A stretch of DNA of 64,000 bases, from contig SZOR01000001.1 in NCBI GenBank assembly GCA_030263275.1, positions 1 to 64,000 of the forward strand. Reading direction: 5' to 3'. The translations under genes were made by a program, and so were the position numbers. How positions within the stretch are numbered: position 1 is the first letter of the stretch; each line of letters starts with the position of its first letter. This document shows, piece by piece, positions 36,895-45,441 of the stretch. Source of the stretch: DSNY01 sp016861185. GTDB taxonomy: Bacteria > Pseudomonadota > Gammaproteobacteria > Burkholderiales > Burkholderiaceae_F. The notes below the pieces were generated by a model. That model had not been told where the DNA came from, did not search any database, and was given only the letters and a program-made list of their open reading frames with translations.

Positions 36895-37695
36895 ATGAAA
36901 GTCGTGCTCTTTTGTGGTGGCCTCGGCACGCGCCTGCGCGAGCATTCGGACACGATTCCGAAGCCGCTGGTCAACATCGGCTACCGGCCGATCATCTGGC
37001 ACCTGATGCGGTATTACGCGCACTTCGGACACAAGGACTTCATCCTATGCCTCGGGTACCGCGGCGACATGATCCGCGAGTTCTTCCTCAACTACAAAGA
37101 GTGCATGACAAACGACTTCACGCTGTCACAGGGTGGAGCGCGCATTGACTTGCACGCAAGCGACATCGATGACTGGCGGATTACGTTTGTCGACACGGGG
37201 CTGCACTCAAATCTCGGGCAGCGGCTGCTGCGCGTGCGGAAGTACCTGAACGAGGACGCGATGTTCCTGGCTAACTACTCCGATGGTCTCAGCGATCTGC
37301 CGCTGAACGCGTACATCGACGCGTTCGCGCGCTCCAAGGCAGTCGGCGCATTCGTGTCGGTGCGTCCCTCGCAGAGCTTTCATGCAGCGACGAGCGACGC
37401 GCACGGTCGTGTCATCTCGCTGCGGCCCGTGCACGATTCGGACTACTGGGTCAACGGCGGCTTCTTCTGCCTTCGCCGCGAGATCTTCGACGTTCTCAAC
37501 GAGGGAGAAGAACTCGTGGAACAGCCGTTTCAGCGCTTGATCGAGGCCGGCAAGCTGTGGACGTACCGGCACACCGGATTCTGGGCCGCGATGGACACGT
37601 TCAAAGACAAGATCACGTTGGATCGCATGGAAGCGCGCGGCAATCGACCCTGGATGGTCTGGAACAGCCCTGCATCCGCAAGCGATGAACGCTGA
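36895..37695 (+). CDS. rfbF: Glucose-1-phosphate cytidylyltransferase
   Basis: A 266-residue nucleotidyltransferase that makes CDP-glucose. FCGGLGTRLREHSDTIPKPL (6-25) is the signature loop with Lys23, and GHKDFILCLGYRGDMIREFF, FVDTGLHSNLGQRL and GFWAAMDTFKDK are typical of RfbF/DdhA enzymes rather than thymidylyltransferases (segments are quoted separately). It implies a CDP-sugar in this cassette, although no obvious CDP-glucose 4,6-dehydratase is present unless the gene at 34426 does that job. It lies 10 bp after ugd and overlaps the start of the truncated glycosyltransferase. Confidence 0.9.
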   Translation: MKVVLFCGGLGTRLREHSDTIPKPLVNIGYRPIIWHLMRYYAHFGHKDFILCLGYRGDMIREFFLNYKECMTNDFTLSQGGARIDLHASDIDDWRITFVDTGLHSNLGQRLLRVRKYLNEDAMFLANYSDGLSDLPLNAYIDAFARSKAVGAFVSVRPSQSFHAATSDAHGRVISLRPVHDSDYWVNGGFFCLRREIFDVLNEGEELVEQPFQRLIEAGKLWTYRHTGFWAAMDTFKDKITLDRMEARGNRPWMVWNSPASASDER

Positions 37696-37921
37696 TTCGA
37701 CGCCGCGCGTGAGCATCGCGATGCCCGCGTTCAACGCGGGCCGCTATATCGCATCTGCATTGGATTCCCTGCTTGGGCAGACTTACTCCGATTTCGAGCT
37801 GATTATCTCCGACAACGCTTCGACCGACGGTACCGAAGACATTTGCCGCGCTTACGCGGCGCGAGACCGCCGGATTCGTTACGTGCGACGTAGCGGCAAC
37901 ATCGGCGGGCCGGCGCATTGA
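37685..37921 (+). pseudogene. Truncated family 2 glycosyltransferase
   Basis: The first 78 residues of a GT-A glycosyltransferase: SIAMPAFNAGRYIASALDSL, SYSDFELIISDNASTDGT-type (here TYSDFELIISDNASTDGT) and CRAYAARDRRIRYVRR. The frame stops where the family continues with the nucleotide-binding DDD/DXD region, and IS-derived DNA follows within about 150 bp, so the rest of the gene is gone. Without the metal-binding motif it cannot be active. It starts inside the end of the cytidylyltransferase gene, as a coupled operon member would. Confidence 0.75.
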
Positions 37922-38071
37922 CGCCTTCAATTTGCTCTGGCCGTTGCCTCCCCATCACTTGCCCCTGCAGGCTCCTCCTGCGGGCAGCAAGTTACGTGAA
38001 GCAACGCACCTGACTCTGGCAGCAGATCGAACGAGTCAATGCGCCGGTCAAGATGATTGTCGCCAACCACG

Positions 38072-38534
38072 ATGGCGCGTGGCTTCGGCTATCTGGTGGC
38101 GATTCCCGATCTGTACTCGCGCAAGGTGCTGCTGAACAACACGATGACAACGGACTTCTGCGTCGAGGCGCTCCAGGAGGCGCCGGCCCGCTTTGGCCGG
38201 CCGCAGATCTTCAATACGGACCAGGGCGCGCAGTTCACCGATACACCGATACCGAGTTCTCCAGTACGCTCAAGGAGCACGGCATTGCCATCAACATGGA
38301 CGGCTAGGGTCAGTGGGTCGACAACGTGTTTGTCGAGCGGCTGTGGCGCTCCGCGAAGGACGACGAGGTGCACCTGAAGAGCTACGCGTCGCTGACCGAA
38401 GCGCGTCACGAGCTGTCTTCTTACTTCACGATGTATGATCGCCACCGACTGTATCAGAGCCGAAACGATCCGATCGCACGCCCGACGACGTGTACTTCGG
38501 GGCACGCGCGGCCGCAGAAAGGAGGGCTGCGTAG
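38072..38534 (+). mobile_element. Degenerate IS3-family transposase (OrfB integrase) relic
   Basis: Pieces of an rve integrase in different frames: MARGFGYLVAIPDLYSRKVL and FCVEALQEA...GRPQIFNTDQGAQFT up to about 38240, then HGIAINMDG, DNVFVERLWRSAKDDEVHL, LTEARHELSSYF and PDDVYFGARAAAERRAA to TAG 38532. An 8-bp tandem duplication (CACCGATA twice, 38236-38251) breaks the frame and an in-frame TAG occurs at 38305. The N-terminal half of OrfB and all of OrfA are missing, and I cannot define terminal repeats. It cannot transpose. Confidence 0.75.
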
Positions 38535-38699
38535 AGCGACCCTGCAACACGGGTTGTCCAGCCCCTTTGCCCACCGGCTCGGTCGCACGGCAACAGACGA
38601 CCCCCTTGGTCGCCCGTCGACAAGGGCGTGGACAACACTGCACCGCGGTTCATCACCGTATTTCTCCGGAGCACTGTTCAAGGAAGTGAAGCCACGCCT

Positions 38700-38955
38700 G
38701 AGCGCATCGTTGGCGATGTACGTTCCGATCCAGAGAGTTGAGTTCGCGGCCAGCGCTGCCGCAGTCGGCGTAGTCTCGACGCTTGTTGCACTCTTTCTGA
38801 CCGTTGCGTTCAGCTTGGCGGCATATCTGGCGGCCCTCACGGTCCTGTGGCGCTTGTCCGGGTTTGTAGACTCGCCGGAACTCATCGTAGGGACCTGGAT
38901 TGACAACAGTGTGCGCCGGGCCATGCGTGGTCCGGCGAACGGCAGCGGCCAATGA
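38700..38955 (+). pseudogene. C-terminal remnant of a membrane protein, probably a flippase
   Basis: The frame that ends at 38955 carries two hydrophobic helices (AAAVGVVSTLVALFLTVAFS and LAAYLAALTVLWRLSGF) and a charged tail, like the end of a Wzx-type flippase. No matching N-terminal part exists; IS-derived DNA lies directly upstream. Its stop overlaps the start of the intact flippase at 38952 (ATGA), so it was once the preceding gene of that operon. Family assignment is tentative because only about 80 residues are left. Confidence 0.45.
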
Positions 38956-40433
38956 AGGGCAAGATTGTCGCTGGCGCCTCCTGGGTCTTCACCTTCCGCC
39001 TCGCCGAACGCGCGCTCGGTCTGGTGAGCACCATCGTGCTCGCGCGGCTTCTGGTGCCGGACGATTTCGGTGTCGTCGCGATGGCGACGGCCGTGATCGC
39101 CGTCATCGAACTTGCGACCGCATTCGGTTTCGAGCTGGCGCTCGTCCAGCACCCGGCGCCTGAGCGGCGCCACTACGACACGGCGTGGACGCTGAACGTC
39201 GTCGTGGCCCTGATCGGCGCCGCGACGGTGGCGGCGCTTGCCTCGCCGATGGCCGCCTTCTTCCATGAGCCGCGAGTGACCATGATCATGCTGTTCCTGG
39301 CCGGAACCGCGGTCATCGGGGGATTCGAGAACGTGGGGACTGTGGACTTCCGCCGGCGAATGGACTTCGTCCGCGAGTTCATGTTCATGGGAGGCAAGCG
39401 TCTGTTCGGCTTCGCAGTGACGATGATCGGCGCGGTGATGTTCGAGAGCTACTGGGCGCTGCTCGTCGGGGTCCTCGCGAGCCGTGTGGCCGGCGTCCTG
39501 CTCAGCAACGCCATGCAGCCATTCAGGCCCCGGCTCTCGCTGAGCGCGGCGCGGGAGCTCTTCCGCTTCTCGGGCTGGACGCTGGTCAGCAACCTGATCA
39601 CCGCCGGCCTGCAGCGCGGACCGCAGTTCGCGGTCGGCCGCGGCGGCGGCAGCGAGGCGCTAGGCCTGTACGTGGTCGCCGCGGACGTCGGCGCCATGCC
39701 GACGACGGAACTGGCGGCGCCCATGAACCGCGCGGCGATTCCGGGCTACGCGAGGCTCGTCCACGACCGCGCCGCCCTGAAGGAGACGTTCCTCGACATC
39801 GGCGGCCTGGTCGCAGTCGTTGCCATCCCCGCCGGTCTCGGGCTCGCCTCCGTCGCCGAGCCGGCAGTGCAGGCGCTCGTGGGAGACAAGTGGCTCGGCG
39901 CCGTGCCGCTGATCCAGTTGCTGGCCGTGTCCGGGGTGTTCGTCGCCTGTGGGTCCAATCTGGGATCGCTGTTCGTCGCGCTGGGGCGGCCGAGGGTCAA
40001 CAGCAGCTTCCTCGGCCTTCGCCTCGCGGTGCTGCTGGTCGCGCTGGCGGCCTTCGTGCCGCACTGGGGCGCACTCGGGGCAGCCTGGGCCGAGTTGACC
40101 GGGGCTGCCGCGAGCTTCGCGTACGCGGCCTGGGTGACGCGCCAGCAGGCCGACGTCAGCCTCCGTCAGCTGCTTGGCCGGATGTGGCGGCCCGCCCTGG
40201 CCGGAGGCGCCATGTTTGCCTCGGTATCCGCCACGCTGGTTGCGACCGCAGGTCTGCCGAGTCTCGCGCGGCTGGGCGTCGGCGTGTGCGTGGGCGTGGG
40301 CACTTTCGTCGCCGGCCTCGCGCTCCTGTGGTGGGTCTGTGGACGAGCGCCCGGAACCGAGACGATCATCCTGCGTAAGATTAAAGTGATCGTGGCACAA
40401 CGCCGACGGACCCCCTCGGGAGAGGCGCCGTGA
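38952..40433 (+). CDS. Oligosaccharide flippase family protein (Wzx-like)
   Basis: A 493-residue protein with about 14 membrane helices that should move lipid-linked repeat units across the inner membrane. The start WVFTFRLAERALGLVSTIVLARLLVPDDFGVVAM (quoted as WVFTFRLAERALGLVS, TIVLARLLVPDDFGVVAM) is the standard N-terminus of the polysaccharide biosynthesis/MATE-like group. Central VDFRRRMDFVREF and a GYARL...KETFLDIGGLVA region also fit. The tail has a basic cytoplasmic end. It overlaps the stop of the upstream remnant and precedes the uncharacterised duplicated protein by 138 bp. Confidence 0.88.
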   Translation: MKGKIVAGASWVFTFRLAERALGLVSTIVLARLLVPDDFGVVAMATAVIAVIELATAFGFELALVQHPAPERRHYDTAWTLNVVVALIGAATVAALASPMAAFFHEPRVTMIMLFLAGTAVIGGFENVGTVDFRRRMDFVREFMFMGGKRLFGFAVTMIGAVMFESYWALLVGVLASRVAGVLLSNAMQPFRPRLSLSAARELFRFSGWTLVSNLITAGLQRGPQFAVGRGGGSEALGLYVVAADVGAMPTTELAAPMNRAAIPGYARLVHDRAALKETFLDIGGLVAVVAIPAGLGLASVAEPAVQALVGDKWLGAVPLIQLLAVSGVFVACGSNLGSLFVALGRPRVNSSFLGLRLAVLLVALAAFVPHWGALGAAWAELTGAAASFAYAAWVTRQQADVSLRQLLGRMWRPALAGGAMFASVSATLVATAGLPSLARLGVGVCVGVGTFVAGLALLWWVCGRAPGTETIILRKIKVIVAQRRRTPSGEAP

Positions 40434-40571
40434 CCTGGGTCGGCGATCCGATGGCGCCGGCCCGGACTACTGCCGGGGCGGAACCTGCCGGGACGTTACC
40501 TCGGCTGTGCCCGACACCCGTGGTCGTGTGTCTTCTCTGGCGGCATCGCTAGCTGCCGAAGGTGGTGTGAC

Positions 40572-41618
40572 GTGTCATTGCCTCTGTTTGGTCGACGCAG
40601 GCTGGCTGCGGGGGAACTGGTGCAGGTGCGGCCGCTGCAAGAGATACTGGCCACGCTGACGCCCGCCGGCGATCGCGAAGGGCTGCCGTTCATGCCGGAA
40701 ATGGCCCAGTACTGCGGGCTGCGCTTCCAGGTCTTCAAGCGCGTCCACAAGAGCTGCGACCTGCAGCACGGCCTGGGCGGCGTCAGGACCGGGCGCCTCG
40801 TCAGTCTCACCGGGGTCCGCTGCGACGGGTCGGCCCATGGCGGCTGCGAGGCCTCGTGCATGGCGCTGTGGCACGAGGACTGGCTGGAGCGCGTGGCCGC
40901 GCCCCTGAGCAAGGCGCCACCGGCAGGAGATGACCGCGCCGCCGCAGCGCCTGCAGTATTTCCCGAGTCGTGGACGGTCAAACCGGAAAGGGGCGAGAAC
41001 GGAGCCATCCGCTACCGCTGTCAGGTGACCGAGCAGCCCGCCTATACGAAGCCCCTCGGTCCCTTCGAATTCGGGCAGTACATCGAGGACTACCTGTCCG
41101 GAAACGTCACCGCGAGGGAGTTCATCGGCGGCACGCTCCGGACGCTTTACCGGCTCGTCCTTGAGACGGGGGTCGGCTACCGCTTCTGGGTGGCCCTCTA
41201 CAACGCGATCCAGCGCCGGCGGGGCGGACTGCAGCACCCGTACGTGCAGGGCACGCTGACCGGTACGCCGGTGGAGCGGCTCGACCTCCGGGTCGGCGAG
41301 TGGGTGCGCATCAGGCCCTTCACGGAAATCATGGGTACCCTAGACACGAAGAACAAGAATCGCGGGCTGTGGTTCGTTCCGCAGGAGATGGGCGAGTACT
41401 GCGGGCGCGAGGCGCGCGTGGCCAAGCGTGTGAACAGGATTCTGAACGAGCGCACCGGCGAGATGATCGAGTTCAAGACGCCGAGCGTGATGCTCGACGA
41501 CGTCTACTGCCGCGGCGTCGCGATCCCGAAGCGCGTGTTCTGTCCGCGGGCGAGCGCACTCTTCTGGCGCGAGATCTGGCTCGAGCGGATCGAGCGCCCG
41601 GGGAAGCCTGGCCCCTGA
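40572..41618 (+). CDS. Uncharacterised protein with internal duplication and clustered cysteines
   Basis: A 348-residue protein with two related halves: residues 14-107 (GELVQVRPLQEILATL, MPEMAQYCG, FKRVHK, RCDGSAHGGCEASCMALWHEDWLERV) and 242-341 (GEWVRIRPFTEIMGTL, PQEMGEYCG, AKRVNR, FCPRASALFWREIWLERI). The middle holds a helical segment (FEFGQYIEDYLSGNVTAREF). Cys84, Cys92 and Cys96 form a GGCxxxC cluster in the first half, which the second half only partly keeps. I recall similar single-unit proteins in other biosynthetic clusters but know no function. GTG 40572 is used, with GAAGGTGG upstream. Soluble, no signal peptide. It converges on the glycosyltransferase at 41635. Confidence 0.7.
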   Translation: MSLPLFGRRRLAAGELVQVRPLQEILATLTPAGDREGLPFMPEMAQYCGLRFQVFKRVHKSCDLQHGLGGVRTGRLVSLTGVRCDGSAHGGCEASCMALWHEDWLERVAAPLSKAPPAGDDRAAAAPAVFPESWTVKPERGENGAIRYRCQVTEQPAYTKPLGPFEFGQYIEDYLSGNVTAREFIGGTLRTLYRLVLETGVGYRFWVALYNAIQRRRGGLQHPYVQGTLTGTPVERLDLRVGEWVRIRPFTEIMGTLDTKNKNRGLWFVPQEMGEYCGREARVAKRVNRILNERTGEMIEFKTPSVMLDDVYCRGVAIPKRVFCPRASALFWREIWLERIERPGKPGP

Positions 41619-41634
41619 CGCTCACCGGGCGGCG

Positions 41635-42570
41635 TCAGAACGGCGCCTCGGAGCGCGAGCCGGTGAGGTAACGGATGTTCGCGCGCAAGTCGTCCGCGAG
41701 CGCGCTGCGGGACCACCACGTGTGACGGGCCACGAGCGCCGCAAGCCGCGCCCGCGTGCCGATTCCCTCGGGCGCCCGTAGGACGGCCCGGAGGCGCTCG
41801 AAGGACCATCGCCAGTGGGGCATGAGGATCGTCGTGCCGAAACCCGGCTCGACCTTCCTGACGCCGGCCCGGAGGTCGCGCTGCACCCGGGACGCCTGGT
41901 CCCGGTGGAGCCGCCGGTTGAGCCAGGCATCCGTGGTCTGGGCCAGGCCGCCGAGCAGCGCGAGCTCGAGCAGCAGGATGAAGTCCCAGCCGAAGTAGTT
42001 CCACCGCCGTGACGTCGCCATCACGGCCTCCCTGCGCATGAGGCCTTGCAGGAAGACCATCTGGTAGCCCCGGGTCAGGATTGCGCGGGTCCGCTCCACG
42101 ACGTCTTCCCGGCGCAGGTCTAGCGTGCGCTCAAGCGTGCCCATCGCCTCGCCCGCTTCGCCGATGTTGCGCGTGTCGGGAACGACGAGTACGAGGCGAT
42201 GGTCGGCAGCGAGCAGGTCGGCGCACTCCTGCAGCAGGCCCGGCGAGGGCAGGTCGTCGGCGGCGCCCCAGCGGAAGAACTCGCCGCGCGTGTTCTCGAA
42301 GGCGAACTGGTGATTCCAGCTGAGGCCGCGGTTGACATCGTGCCGGATCCCGACGACGCGCGGGTCCTTCGCCGCGTAGTGCTGGCAGATCCGCCAGGTC
42401 CCGTCCGTGGAGCCGTTGTCGGAGACGAGGAGCTCGAAATCCCCGAAAGACTGCGCCAGGTGGGCCTCTATGGCTTCGGCGAGGTACCTTTCGGCGTTGT
42501 ACACCGGCAGTCCGATTCCCATGCGGGGCGCGCGCCGCTGCCCGGTGGCCGAGGTCGTCGTTGCGGTCAA
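41635..42570 (-). CDS. Family 2 glycosyltransferase
   Basis: A GT-A fold enzyme for repeat-unit assembly. MGIGLPVYNAERYLAEAI, FELLVSDNGSTDGT and the metal site GAADD in FFRWGAADDLPSP are clear, followed by a catalytic-domain helix (WDFILLLELALLGG). ATG 42522 has no ribosome site. TTG 42570 has GGAG six bases upstream and adds 16 residues, so I take TTG, giving 311 residues, with ATG (295 residues) as the alternative. It lies 29 bp downstream of the acyltransferase in a three-gene minus-strand operon. Donor and acceptor are unknown. Confidence 0.85.
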   Translation of the reverse strand: MTATTTSATGQRRAPRMGIGLPVYNAERYLAEAIEAHLAQSFGDFELLVSDNGSTDGTWRICQHYAAKDPRVVGIRHDVNRGLSWNHQFAFENTRGEFFRWGAADDLPSPGLLQECADLLAADHRLVLVVPDTRNIGEAGEAMGTLERTLDLRREDVVERTRAILTRGYQMVFLQGLMRREAVMATSRRWNYFGWDFILLLELALLGGLAQTTDAWLNRRLHRDQASRVQRDLRAGVRKVEPGFGTTILMPHWRWSFERLRAVLRAPEGIGTRARLAALVARHTWWSRSALADDLRANIRYLTGSRSEAPF

Positions 42571-42599
42571 GGTGGTCTCCGGAGTTGCGGGAAGGGGGC

Positions 42600-43955
42600 C
42601 TATATGCGGATGAAGAGCGCCCAGCGGTGCAGGACGTACGCGACCGTCCAAAGGGTCAGCAGGACGAGGGCCGACTCCATCACCGGCGGGAACGATGGCT
42701 GCAGGCCGACCGCCTGCGTAAGGTCCTGCCAGGTGTCCAGGATCTTCCAGCGGTAGTACATGGACAGCGTGTAGAGCAGGAGCGAATTCGAACCGAGCAC
42801 GACGAGGAACGTCGCCACGGGTCCTGCGCGCGCGCGCCCGAGGATCGCCGCGAGCGACAGCACTGACACGCCGATCCCGAAGATCGCGTAGGTGGGGGTC
42901 CAGATGCTCTTGACGATCGGGCACAGCCACGCGCCGGCAAAAAGGGCGCCCATGACGCAGGCCGAGCCTGCGGCCAGGAAGCTGCTGCGCAATTGCTGCA
43001 GGTCCTCCGCCCTGGAGAGGGCGGTCCCGGCCATGACCCCGGCGATGACGTTGGCGGCCATGGGCACGAAGTTGAGCGTCTGGTATCCGTGGCCGTGGAG
43101 CGTGAACGGCTCGGTACGCGGCGCCAGGTTGAACAGCCAGACGTCGAAGGCGCTGGCGAAGTTGGTGTTCTTGTTCCAGCGCGCGAAGAAGCCGCCGAAC
43201 CACTCATCCGACGCAGACACGCCGAGTGCCGCCGGATTCAATCCGGGGACGGGTAACGGATGGAGTACGAAGGCGATCCAGTAGGCGACCAGCAGGCCCG
43301 CGGCCACCGCACATTGCACGCGCAGCGGCCGACCGACGACCAGCATCGCGGGCAGCATGGCAAGCCCGAGTTGGACGAGCAGTGCCGCTGACTCGAAGAT
43401 CCCGTAGGTCGGCACCCGCGGGGCAAAGCGGGCCACCGAGAGCGCCAACAACGAAGTCCACCAGAAGAGCTCGAGCCGGCGGACGCTGACAGCGTCGTGG
43501 ACGCACCCGTAGCGGGCGAGGAGCGACGGCACGGGCAGGCCCGCCAGCAGGATCAGCAGGGGCCAGATTTCGTCAAACGTCGTGACGATGCGTGACGAGA
43601 GCGCTAGGCCGAGGCAGATAAGCGTTCCGGCGCGGATCGCGGCATGACTCCAGATCGCCGCCAGCGAATCGCCCCGCTCGCGCCGGCGTGCGAAGGACAG
43701 TTGCATCGCAACTCCTGACACGAATACGAAGGCCGGCATGATCAGGTCCCAGGCTGTGACGCCCGACCACTTCGAATGCTGGAACTGTCCAATAAAGTTG
43801 GCCGCCAGCGAACCCGGCTCGACTTGTTCCTCGTAGCGGTGCAGCGAGAAAAAACCGCCAGGATCGGGAAGAAGCATCAAAAGCACGAGGCCGCGGTAGA
43901 GGTCTACCGCCGCAATGCGCGGGACCGAAGGCGGGGTTTCGGTCGGCCGCGTCAT
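42600..43955 (-). CDS. HGSNAT/DUF5009-type membrane acyltransferase
   Basis: A 451-residue protein with about eleven membrane helices. RIAAVDLYRGLVLLMLLPDPG at the start, WSGVTAWDLIMPAFVFVSGVAM (the DxxxPxFxFxxG motif), and a C-terminal LGSNSLLLYTLSMYY helix match the heparan-alpha-glucosaminide acetyltransferase/NagX group, which moves acetyl groups across the membrane onto amino sugars. It may acetylate the polysaccharide. ATG 43955 overlaps the glycosyltransferase stop (ATGA); an in-frame extension to 44060 would overlap that gene. A second relative is at 48581. Confidence 0.8.
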   Translation of the reverse strand: MTRPTETPPSVPRIAAVDLYRGLVLLMLLPDPGGFFSLHRYEEQVEPGSLAANFIGQFQHSKWSGVTAWDLIMPAFVFVSGVAMQLSFARRRERGDSLAAIWSHAAIRAGTLICLGLALSSRIVTTFDEIWPLLILLAGLPVPSLLARYGCVHDAVSVRRLELFWWTSLLALSVARFAPRVPTYGIFESAALLVQLGLAMLPAMLVVGRPLRVQCAVAAGLLVAYWIAFVLHPLPVPGLNPAALGVSASDEWFGGFFARWNKNTNFASAFDVWLFNLAPRTEPFTLHGHGYQTLNFVPMAANVIAGVMAGTALSRAEDLQQLRSSFLAAGSACVMGALFAGAWLCPIVKSIWTPTYAIFGIGVSVLSLAAILGRARAGPVATFLVVLGSNSLLLYTLSMYYRWKILDTWQDLTQAVGLQPSFPPVMESALVLLTLWTVAYVLHRWALFIRI

Positions 43956-45184
43956 CGGTTGCCCGCGATTCCGGTCACCGACTGGGTACTGGAATTGCCG
44001 CCATAGCTGGAAAGGCTCGAGCGGATCGACTGCGCGATCGTGCCGACCAGGGTATCCCAATCATGGACCCGTGCGATCCGCCGCCTCTGGTCTACGACCG
44101 ATGCCGAACTGGCATCCGGTTGCAGACACTCGTCGATTGCATCGCTCCATTCTGTCGCTGTATCGGCGAACCGGACAGTTCCGCCGAATTCCGAGAGCGC
44201 GGGCAGCCTCGTGGAAACGACAGGCCTTCCAGCGGCAAGGTATTCGTGCAACTTGAGTGGATATATGAACTTGGTGTAGCCATTCAAGACGTACCAGAGG
44301 GCACAGACGTCCAGGTGCTGCACGTAGGCCGGGATGTCTTGCGCAGGACGACGATCGAAGAAGTGGCAGTTCGGCTGTGCCCGGAGTCCCGCCATTGCGC
44401 GCGCCTGATTACCGAGGACGCTGATGGGGCCGACGAAGACGAGCGACAAGTCAGATCTGCTGCGCGCGAGCGACAACGCGAGGTCTAGGTCGAGGTGCTG
44501 CTTGATCACGCCTACATAGCCTACGCGCGGCCGCGGCACGGCGGCGAGGTCGACCGGCTCGGCACGTTCTCTCACGAAAGCCTGGTAGTCCACACCGTTC
44601 GGTACATGCAGCGTGGCGGGATTAAAGTGGCCCTTCTTTCGCATGAGTTCGAGCGAATGGATGAACACGAGGTCCGCCCGATGCAGTAGGCGCAGCTCAT
44701 TCGGCGGTATTTCTGTCTCGACCGAAGAGAACGTGTACTCATCGTCGATGTGATAGCAGATAAGGTCGGTCTGGACAGCGTCAACGGCGCTTTCGAACTC
44801 GGGCCGCCACACGTACAGCACGAACTGCGTGCAGCCGCGATTGTGCAGCAGGTGGATCGCGGTCTGAAGCCGCCGTCGCTCCAACGCGCGCGCCAGCGCC
44901 GGCGGCCACCAGACGCGAGGTGTAGAGCACCGGGCAGGGAGGACGTGCAGGCGAGGTGCTGCGGAGAAGATGGCCGCGGAATCGGCCAGCCAGCTAGGTG
45001 TCGACAAGTACTCGCGCCAGTTGATCGACGGTTCTACCCAGACCACCTCGAAATGTTGCGCGAGGTGGCTCATTACGTGATGGCGAGTGGTCTGCGCAAT
45101 GCTGTGCCATCGCTCGGGAACGAGGGCCACTATGCCTACCGGCGCGGACGGCCCTCGGCGGCTGATCGGAGAAGTAGTGTTCAT
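43952..45184 (-). CDS. Family 1/4 glycosyltransferase (GT-B)
   Basis: A 410-residue enzyme. The N-terminal domain begins with ALVPERWHSIAQTTRHHVMSHL, resembling TuaH-like and other exopolysaccharide glycosyltransferases. The C-terminal domain has VPNGVDYQAF, PRVGYVGVIKQHLDLDL, and the donor-binding EYLAAGRPVVSTRLPAL. It heads the operon with the acyltransferase and family 2 glycosyltransferase. Base composition looks a little less GC-rich than in the housekeeping genes, which fits acquisition by transfer, but I have not measured it. Confidence 0.85.
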   Translation of the reverse strand: MNTTSPISRRGPSAPVGIVALVPERWHSIAQTTRHHVMSHLAQHFEVVWVEPSINWREYLSTPSWLADSAAIFSAAPRLHVLPARCSTPRVWWPPALARALERRRLQTAIHLLHNRGCTQFVLYVWRPEFESAVDAVQTDLICYHIDDEYTFSSVETEIPPNELRLLHRADLVFIHSLELMRKKGHFNPATLHVPNGVDYQAFVRERAEPVDLAAVPRPRVGYVGVIKQHLDLDLALSLARSRSDLSLVFVGPISVLGNQARAMAGLRAQPNCHFFDRRPAQDIPAYVQHLDVCALWYVLNGYTKFIYPLKLHEYLAAGRPVVSTRLPALSEFGGTVRFADTATEWSDAIDECLQPDASSASVVDQRRRIARVHDWDTLVGTIAQSIRSSLSSYGGNSSTQSVTGIAGNR

Positions 45185-45249
45185 GCCGAGAGGAGCGTAA
45201 GTTCTTGCGCGTCAATCAGGATAAGGGCAGCGCATCAAGTATCAACATC

Positions 45250-45441
45250 CCGCCGCTTTCGGCCACCACGCCGGTTACAAGCGGCGCGGCGCTACTGGTG
45301 CTCGCGGTTGCCGGCGGCGCCGCGGTCTACGCGGTTGCCCTCAGTGCGCTGTGGTTCGCCGCCGGTCGCCCGCACGGTGCGGAGCACCTGCTCGCGCGGC
45401 AGGTGCTGCACTTCGCGCGGCGCCGCGCCGCGCGCGGCTGA
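45250..45441 (+). pseudogene. C-terminal remnant of a second flippase
   Basis: About 60 codons encode a hydrophobic helix pair (GAALLVLAVAGGAAVYAVAL, LSALWFAAGRP) and a basic tail LLARQVLHFARRRA, as at the end of Wzx flippases; compare VGAAVYLVVLVALDRELVSDARRLL at the end of the flippase at 50158. No N-terminal part precedes it; the upstream DNA is the minus-strand glycosyltransferase start. Its stop abuts the stop of the SAF oxidoreductase without a gap. It is an orphan left by recombination. Confidence 0.5.
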
